Positions 59,526 to 64,000 of a stretch of DNA of 64,000 nt are shown here, piece by piece. Both the position numbers and the translations under genes were made by a program. The stretch is from Pseudarthrobacter sp. NamE5 (GTDB lineage Bacteria > Actinomycetota > Actinomycetes > Actinomycetales > Micrococcaceae). The stretch spans positions 1-64,000 of the forward strand of contig NZ_VAHO01000007.1 of the NCBI RefSeq assembly GCF_005796225.1, written 5' to 3'. The stretch's first letter is position 1. Each line of letters opens with the position of its first letter. The notes beneath the pieces were generated by a model that ran no database searches, was not told the DNA's origin, and was given only the letters and a program-made list of their open reading frames with translations.

Positions 59526-60968
59526 CTAGGCCTTGGAACCTGCGAGCTCGCGCGGAGCGGTGTCCGTAGTGGTTCCATCGGTGGAAGCGGCAGGCTCAGC
59601 GTCGACCGTCTCGTCAACAAACGGCGTGCCGTTCCGGGCGGCGTTGTACACCTGCTCGTCCAGGATCCCCTGGCGCTTGGCCACGATGGTGGGGACCAGC
59701 GCCTGGCCGGCCACGTTCACGGCTGTGCGGCCCATGTCCAGGATCGGGTCGATGGCCAGGAGGAGTCCGACGCCTGCCAGGGGCAGTCCCAGCGTGGACA
59801 GCGTCAGGGTGAGCATCACCACGGCACCGGTGGTTCCGGCGGTTGCGGCGGAGCCGAGGACGGACACCAGGGCGATCAGCAGGTACTGGCTGAAGTCCAG
59901 CTGGATACCGAAGAACTGGGCAACGAAGATCGCCGAGATGGCGGGGTAGATGGCGGCACAGCCATCCATCTTGGTGGTGGCGCCCAGCGGTACGGCGAAG
60001 GAAGCGTAGGCGCGGGGGACGCCGAGGCTGCGCTCAGTGACCCGCTGGGTGAGGGGCAGGGTGCCTACGGAGGAGCGGGATACGAAGGCCAGCTGGACGG
60101 CGGGCCATACTCCGGAGAAGTACTGCTTGATGGACAGGCCGTGGGTGCGGATCAAAATGGGGTAGACCGCGAAGAGCACCAGGGCCAGGCCGACGTAGAT
60201 GGCGAAGGTGAACTTGCCGAGGGAGCCGATGGTGTCCCAGCCGTAGACGGCGACGGCGTTGCCGATCAGGCCGACGGTGCCCAGCGGTGCGATGCGGATG
60301 ATCCACCAAAGGACCTTCTGGATGACGGCCAGGGCCGAGGCGTTGAGGTTCAGGAACGGTTCCGCAGCCTTGCCCACCTTGAGGGCAGCGACGCCGACGG
60401 CGATGGCAATCACCAGGATCTGCAGGACGTTGAAGCTGACGGACGTGGTGACGGCACCGGACTCAGCGACGGTGGAGTTGGCACCCAGGCCCAGGAAATT
60501 CTTGGGGAACAGTCCCACCAGGAATGCCCACCAGTCACCGGACTTGCCGGAGTACTTCGCCTCCTCCGTAATGCCGGTGTTGGAACCGGGCTGCAGGAGG
60601 ACGCCCAGGCCGATACCGATCAGGACGGCGATCAGCGAGGTGATGGCGAACCAGAGCAGGGTGTTCCATGCAAGCTTCGCGGCGTTGGACACCTGGCGAA
60701 GGTTGGAGATGGAACTGACGACGGCGGTGAAGATCAGGGGTACAACCGCGGTCTGCAGCAGTGACACATAGCTGGAGCCTATGGTCTGCAGCGTGGCACC
60801 GAGGCCGTTGGGGTTGGCCTTGGTGCTGCCGGTGTACTTGGCCAGCAGGCCGAGGCCAAGCCCGACGATGAGGGCGGCAATGATCTGGAAGCCGAACGAA
60901 CCAGCCCACTTGGGCAGCTGGAAACCGGTCTTCCCTGCGGGGGAGGGGGTGCTTGTCTGAGTGCTCAC
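59526..60968 (-). CDS. Dicarboxylate/amino acid:cation symporter
   Basis: A 480-aa DAACS (glutamate/dicarboxylate:Na+ or H+) symporter with about eight membrane helices and two re-entrant loops. Family motifs include the serine-rich FVSRSSVGTLPLTQRV, PLGATTKMDGCAAIYPAISAIFVAQ and VLLAIDPILDMGRTAVNVAGQALVP. The Met-Asp-Gly segment of the substrate loop is present. Acidic and Thr-rich residues end the protein. It starts at a GTG at 60968 with a leaderless -10 box. Confidence 0.92.
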   Translation of the reverse strand: MSTQTSTPSPAGKTGFQLPKWAGSFGFQIIAALIVGLGLGLLAKYTGSTKANPNGLGATLQTIGSSYVSLLQTAVVPLIFTAVVSSISNLRQVSNAAKLAWNTLLWFAITSLIAVLIGIGLGVLLQPGSNTGITEEAKYSGKSGDWWAFLVGLFPKNFLGLGANSTVAESGAVTTSVSFNVLQILVIAIAVGVAALKVGKAAEPFLNLNASALAVIQKVLWWIIRIAPLGTVGLIGNAVAVYGWDTIGSLGKFTFAIYVGLALVLFAVYPILIRTHGLSIKQYFSGVWPAVQLAFVSRSSVGTLPLTQRVTERSLGVPRAYASFAVPLGATTKMDGCAAIYPAISAIFVAQFFGIQLDFSQYLLIALVSVLGSAATAGTTGAVVMLTLTLSTLGLPLAGVGLLLAIDPILDMGRTAVNVAGQALVPTIVAKRQGILDEQVYNAARNGTPFVDETVDAEPAASTDGTTTDTAPRELAGSKA

Positions 60969-61300
60969 CAGAACAAGCTAGACCCCCACCCAATACCACG
61001 GCGAACAAACATTTAGAAACATTACGCGCCCCAAATCTCATCTCCAGCCGCAAAACCCCGAAAAATCAGGGTTTCAGCCCCTGATGTTACGTATTCCCGG
61101 CCAAGGTGTGCTTAATGTCTCCCTGGCGCTCGGGGAAAAGGACCGACGTGGCTGCCTTCCGGCAGCTTGCTCCCCAACGGTTCCCTAGCCTCGCAAGCTC
61201 GGCCAGGGAACCCTGCTGGCATGGGCCCAAAGAGCAACGAAGGAGCAGCAAGCAGAGGAAGGCGCCCACGGCGGGCCGGTGTGGCCCCATCCAGTGAAAC
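60969..61300. other. 332-bp intergenic region with several hairpins
   Basis: No gene is seen. The region holds the symporter -10 box (60975-60980), an AAACCC/GGGTTT hairpin (61053-61074), a perfect 6-bp GCTGCC-TTCC-GGCAGC hairpin (61151-61166), and an 8-bp inverted repeat GGTTCCCT/AGGGAACC (61179-61212). The last two lie downstream of the DUF885 gene on the minus strand and probably terminate it. Confidence 0.55.
60975..60980 (-). promoter_or_regulatory. -10 box of a leaderless symporter transcript
   Basis: On the minus strand TAGCTT is followed by 6 nt and the GTG at 60968, with no ribosome-binding site. Confidence 0.6.
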
Positions 61301-62983
61301 TTAGAGCAATGCCCGGCGGAGGGTGTCCAGCCCTACAGAGCCGACGTTGAGGGCCTTTGTATGGAACTCCTTGAGGTCGAACCCGGGGCGCGCCTCAAGC
61401 TCGGCGCGGATCTGTTCCCAGAGGCGCTGCCCCACTTTGTAGGAGGGTGCCTGGCCGGGCCAGCCCAGGTAGCGGGTGAACTCGAAGTTCAGCTGGCCTT
61501 CGCTGATGGGCAGGTTCCCTTTGAGGAATTGGTAGCCCTTGTCCGCAGTCCAGGTGCCGGTGCCCCAGCGTTCGGGGATGTCGAGTTCAAGGTGCACACC
61601 GATGTCGAACACCACGCGGGCGGCGCGCATGCGCTGCATGTCCAGCATGCCCATGTGGTCGCCGGGGTCGTTCAGGTAGCCCAGTTCCTGCATCAGCTTC
61701 TCGGCATACAGCGCCCAGCCTTCGCCGTGGCCGGAGGTCCAGCAGACGTTGCGCCGCCACTTGTTGAGCAGTTCGCGCCGGTAGGTGGCGGTGGCCACCT
61801 GGAGGTGGTGCCCGGGAACGCCCTCGTGGTAGACGGTGGTGGTTTCGGCCCAGGTGGTGAAGGTGTCTTCCCCGGCGGGGACGGACCACCACATGCGGCC
61901 GGGCCGGCTGAAGTCGTCGGAGGGTCCGGTGTAGTAGATGCCGCCCTCGTCAGTGGGGGCGATGAGGCATTCCAGCTTCTTCATGACGTCCGGGATGTCG
62001 AAATGGACGCCGGCCAGTTCAGCCACCGCTTTGTCGGAAAGTTCCTGCATCCATTCCCGCAGGGCTTCCTTCCCCTTCAGCTGGCGGGCGGGATCGTTGT
62101 TCAGGATGTCCTTGGCTTCGGCGATGCTGGCGCCGGCCTTGATGCTGTCCGCCACCTGTTCCTGCTGGGCGATGATCCGGTCGAGTTCCTCCACGCCCCA
62201 GGCATAGGTTTCCTCCAGGTTTACAGTGGCGCCCAGGAAGGAACGGGAGGCCAGCGCGTAACGGGCCCGACCCACGGCGTCCTTTTCCGGCGCGGCGGGG
62301 AACAGCTCAGTGCGGAGGAATTCGGCCAGCCCGGCGTAGGCCGTCCGGGCGGCGGCAGCACCGCCGTCGAGCTTTTGCTGGACGGCGGCGGGCAAGGGCC
62401 CGGCGGATGTGGACGCTCCGGCAGCCAGCTTCGCAAAGAAGCCGTCCTCCGCGGCGTACTTGGTGACCTGCTCGATGACGATCTTCACCTGCCGCACTGC
62501 GGCCACCCTGCCGGCGTCCTTGGCGAGGCGCAGCGATTCGATGTAGCCATCGATGGCTGCAGGGACGTTGTGGGCGCGGCCTGCAATATGGAGCCAGTCC
62601 TGCTCGGTCGCGGTCGGCATCAGGTCGAAGATGGCGCGGATGTCCTGGGCCGGGGAGGCGATGTTGTTGAGGTCCGCGTAGTCCCAGCCCGAGGCGTGGA
62701 TCAGCAGCTGCAGGCCCAGCCGCTCCTGCATGGCGTCAAGGGTGACGGCATCGACGTCGTCCTCCGGCTCGAGGCCTTCAAGGTCCGCCAGGGCCTTCCG
62801 GGCAACTTCCGCGAATTCGGCGATGCCGGCAGGGGAGAAGTCCTGGTACTCGGTTTCGTGCCCGGGGACGCCGAGGGTGGTGGCGAAGGACGGGTTGAGC
62901 CTGATGAGCGTCTCGGTGTAGTCATCTGCGACGGCGTCGATGCGGGTGTGCGGGCGGGTGGCAGGAGAAGTGTCTGTAGTCAC
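61301..62983 (-). CDS. DUF885 domain-containing protein
   Basis: A 560-aa soluble protein matching DUF885, a metallopeptidase-like family. The C-terminal half has TTVYHEGVPGHHLQVATATYRRELLNKWRRNVCWTSGHGEGWALYAE, with the HExxxHH zinc-like motif and a downstream Glu. The rest is helical. No signal peptide is seen. The start is a GTG at 62983 with a leaderless -10 box. It lies between the symporter and accE on the same strand. The substrate is unknown; peptidase is inferred from the motif. Confidence 0.88.
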   Translation of the reverse strand: MTTDTSPATRPHTRIDAVADDYTETLIRLNPSFATTLGVPGHETEYQDFSPAGIAEFAEVARKALADLEGLEPEDDVDAVTLDAMQERLGLQLLIHASGWDYADLNNIASPAQDIRAIFDLMPTATEQDWLHIAGRAHNVPAAIDGYIESLRLAKDAGRVAAVRQVKIVIEQVTKYAAEDGFFAKLAAGASTSAGPLPAAVQQKLDGGAAAARTAYAGLAEFLRTELFPAAPEKDAVGRARYALASRSFLGATVNLEETYAWGVEELDRIIAQQEQVADSIKAGASIAEAKDILNNDPARQLKGKEALREWMQELSDKAVAELAGVHFDIPDVMKKLECLIAPTDEGGIYYTGPSDDFSRPGRMWWSVPAGEDTFTTWAETTTVYHEGVPGHHLQVATATYRRELLNKWRRNVCWTSGHGEGWALYAEKLMQELGYLNDPGDHMGMLDMQRMRAARVVFDIGVHLELDIPERWGTGTWTADKGYQFLKGNLPISEGQLNFEFTRYLGWPGQAPSYKVGQRLWEQIRAELEARPGFDLKEFHTKALNVGSVGLDTLRRALL

Positions 62984-62989
62984 ACACCG

Positions 62990-62995
62990 AGACTA
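62990..62995 (-). promoter_or_regulatory. -10 box of a leaderless DUF885 transcript
   Basis: On the minus strand TAGTCT is followed by 6 nt and the GTG at 62983. It lies between the DUF885 start and the accE stop. Confidence 0.55.
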
Positions 62996-63014
62996 ACGCC
63001 TCGGGATGTGGGTT

Positions 63015-63251
63015 TCAGCCGCGGCTTCGCTTCCACGCGCCGGGGCCGGGCGTAGGCTCCAGCCTGAGTTGCTGGCGGCGCACCCAGTGCCGGACCGGCG
63101 GCTTGTCCGTCCGGGCCGGTTCGGCGCCGCCCAGGGAGAGGACGACGGCGGTCAGGGCCGCCAGTTCCTCGGCAGTGGGCTGTCCTTTCACCACGGAGAG
63201 CAGTGGTTCAGCGGCCGGCTGGCCTACATCAGCAGGTTCGTTGGCGATCAC
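63015..63251 (-). CDS. accE: Acyl-CoA carboxylase epsilon subunit
   Basis: A 78-aa protein of the actinobacterial AccE/PccE type. The core is [25 protein letters not shown], then a variable loop and a basic tail ending [25 protein letters not shown]. The KGxPTxEELAALxAV pattern and terminal W(K/R) are characteristic. The subunit links alpha and beta chains and raises activity. The GTG start overlaps the beta-subunit stop by 4 nt. Confidence 0.88.
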   Translation of the reverse strand: MIANEPADVGQPAAEPLLSVVKGQPTAEELAALTAVVLSLGGAEPARTDKPPVRHWVRRQQLRLEPTPGPGAWKRSRG

Positions 63252-64000
63252 AGCGGAATGTTCCCATGTTTCTTGGTGGGCAGGCTCGCCCGCTTGTCGC
63301 GCAGGGCGCGCAGGCCCTTGATGATCTGCAGCCGGGTGTCGGACGGGGCGATGACGGCGTCCACGTAGCCCAGCTCGGCAGCCTGGTAGGGGTTCAGAAG
63401 TTCCTCTTCGTACTGCCGGATGACTTCGGCGCGGCAGGCCTCGACGTCGCCGCCGGCTTCGGCCACTGCCGCGAGGTCGCGGCGGTAGAGGATGTTGACG
63501 GCGCCCTGCGCGCCCATGACGCCAATCTGTGCGGTGGGCCAAGCCAGGTTCAGGTCGGCGCCCAGCTTCTTGGATCCCATCACGATGTACGCGCCGCCAT
63601 AGGCCTTGCGGGTGATGACGGTCAGCTTGGGCACGGTTGCTTCTGCATAGGCGTAAAGGAGTTTGGCTCCGCGGCGGATGATCCCCTGGAACTCCTGGTC
63701 CTTGCCGGGCAGGAAGCCGGGAACGTCCACCAGGGTGATGATGGGGATGTTGAAGGCGTCGCAGTGCCGGACAAACCGGGCGGCCTTCTCCGAGGCGGCG
63801 ATGTCCAGCGTGCCGGCGAACTGCAACGGCTGGTTGGCAACGATGCCCACGGTGTGGCCTTCCACCCGGCCGTAGCCGATCATCACGTTCGGGGCGTACA
63901 GCGCCTGCATTTCCAGGAAGTGTCCGTCGTCGACGATCTGCTCGACGACGGTGCGCATGTCATAGGGCTGATTGGCGGAATCGGGGATGAGCGCGTCCAG
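63248..64000 (-). CDS. accD: Acyl-CoA carboxylase beta subunit (carboxyltransferase), 5' end cut by the window
   Basis: The C-terminal ~250 residues of an AccD/PccB beta chain; the N-terminus lies beyond the window. Visible are the CoA/biotin-site pieces [86 protein letters not shown], and the tail [21 protein letters not shown], all typical of the carboxyltransferase domain. The frame stays open to the end of the window ([14 protein letters not shown] precedes the first internal Met). It is coupled to accE. Its alpha partner is probably the gene at 52723. Acetyl- versus propionyl-CoA use cannot be told from this part. Confidence 0.93.
   Translation of the reverse strand: MDALIPDSANQPYDMRTVVEQIVDDGHFLEMQALYAPNVMIGYGRVEGHTVGIVANQPLQFAGTLDIAASEKAARFVRHCDAFNIPIITLVDVPGFLPGKDQEFQGIIRRGAKLLYAYAEATVPKLTVITRKAYGGAYIVMGSKKLGADLNLAWPTAQIGVMGAQGAVNILYRRDLAAVAEAGGDVEACRAEVIRQYEEELLNPYQAAELGYVDAVIAPSDTRLQIIKGLRALRDKRASLPTKKHGNIPL

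Noticed and set aside
61361-63055. A 564-codon plus-strand open frame opposite DUF885
   Set aside because: Mirror of a real gene; Gly/Val-rich composition and no start signals.
1-64000. Insertion sequences, prophage, CRISPR arrays or antiphage islands
   Set aside because: No transposase, integrase, phage structural gene, spaced repeat array or defence-type gene cluster was found; the LuxR pair has ATPase domains but reads as transcription regulators.

Overview
The window is GC-rich, densely coded chromosomal DNA from an actinobacterium. The gene set fits the Micrococcaceae, most likely Arthrobacter or Pseudarthrobacter: a tatD-rpfB-ksgA-ispE block with a resuscitation-promoting factor, a glmU-prs-rplY-pth block, a biotin-type acyl-CoA carboxylase with a separate epsilon subunit, many GTG/TTG starts, and many apparently leaderless start codons. 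The genus is inferred from protein style. I see no insertion sequence, phage, CRISPR array, rRNA or replication origin. One tRNA (Gln, anticodon TTG) is present.

Layout. 0-5.2 kb (minus): moxR, a DUF58 protein and a TgpA-like transglutaminase form a tightly coupled operon. 5.3-11.5 kb (plus): tatD, rpfB, ksgA, ispE and an ABC-F ATPase. 11.7-16.7 kb: a TetR regulator (minus), tRNA-Gln, glmU, prs, rplY with a long structured leader, and pth. 16.8-22.2 kb: two overlapping large LuxR-family ATPase regulators; the first has a 26-bp perfect palindrome just before its start, and the second has no ATG/GTG/TTG start that would give a complete ATPase domain. 22.2-22.66 kb: a non-coding stretch with four hairpins. 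22.7-24.5 kb: sufS-sufU. 24.5-26.8 kb (minus): a small membrane protein, a DUF2505 protein and an SDR/DUF2867 protein. 27.1-31.7 kb: mfd and a membrane metal-dependent hydrolase. 31.8-32.8 kb (minus): a small membrane protein and deoC.

Nitrogen assimilation fills two blocks. Block A (32.9-39.5 kb) has a compact FAD oxidoreductase, a HemD-winged-helix protein resembling the regulator NnaR, a siroheme-synthesis methyltransferase (cobA/cysG type), nirB, and nirD on the opposite strand. Block B (44.4-49.7 kb, minus) has narK, the nitrate reductase nasA/nasC and its FAD/[2Fe-2S] partner. Together they import nitrate, reduce it to nitrite and then ammonium, and supply the siroheme NirB needs. GlnR-like half-sites (GAAAC or GTnAC types, 6-nt spacers) lie 70-120 bp upstream of nirB, narK and the compact oxidoreductase, so they may form one nitrogen regulon. 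Between the blocks lie a phosphohexomutase, purine nucleoside phosphorylase, an LpdA-like flavoprotein, and an unknown protein followed by a PspC protein.

49.9-64 kb: an MHS-type transporter (plus), then mostly minus-strand genes: a glutamine amidotransferase-like protein, a SnoaL-like protein, accA (biotin carboxylase/BCCP), maf, an MMPL transporter with its TetR regulator, a secreted helical protein (plus), a dicarboxylate symporter, a DUF885 protein, accE, and accD cut by the window end. The carboxylase alpha chain is separated from beta/epsilon by about 8.5 kb of transport and regulatory genes.
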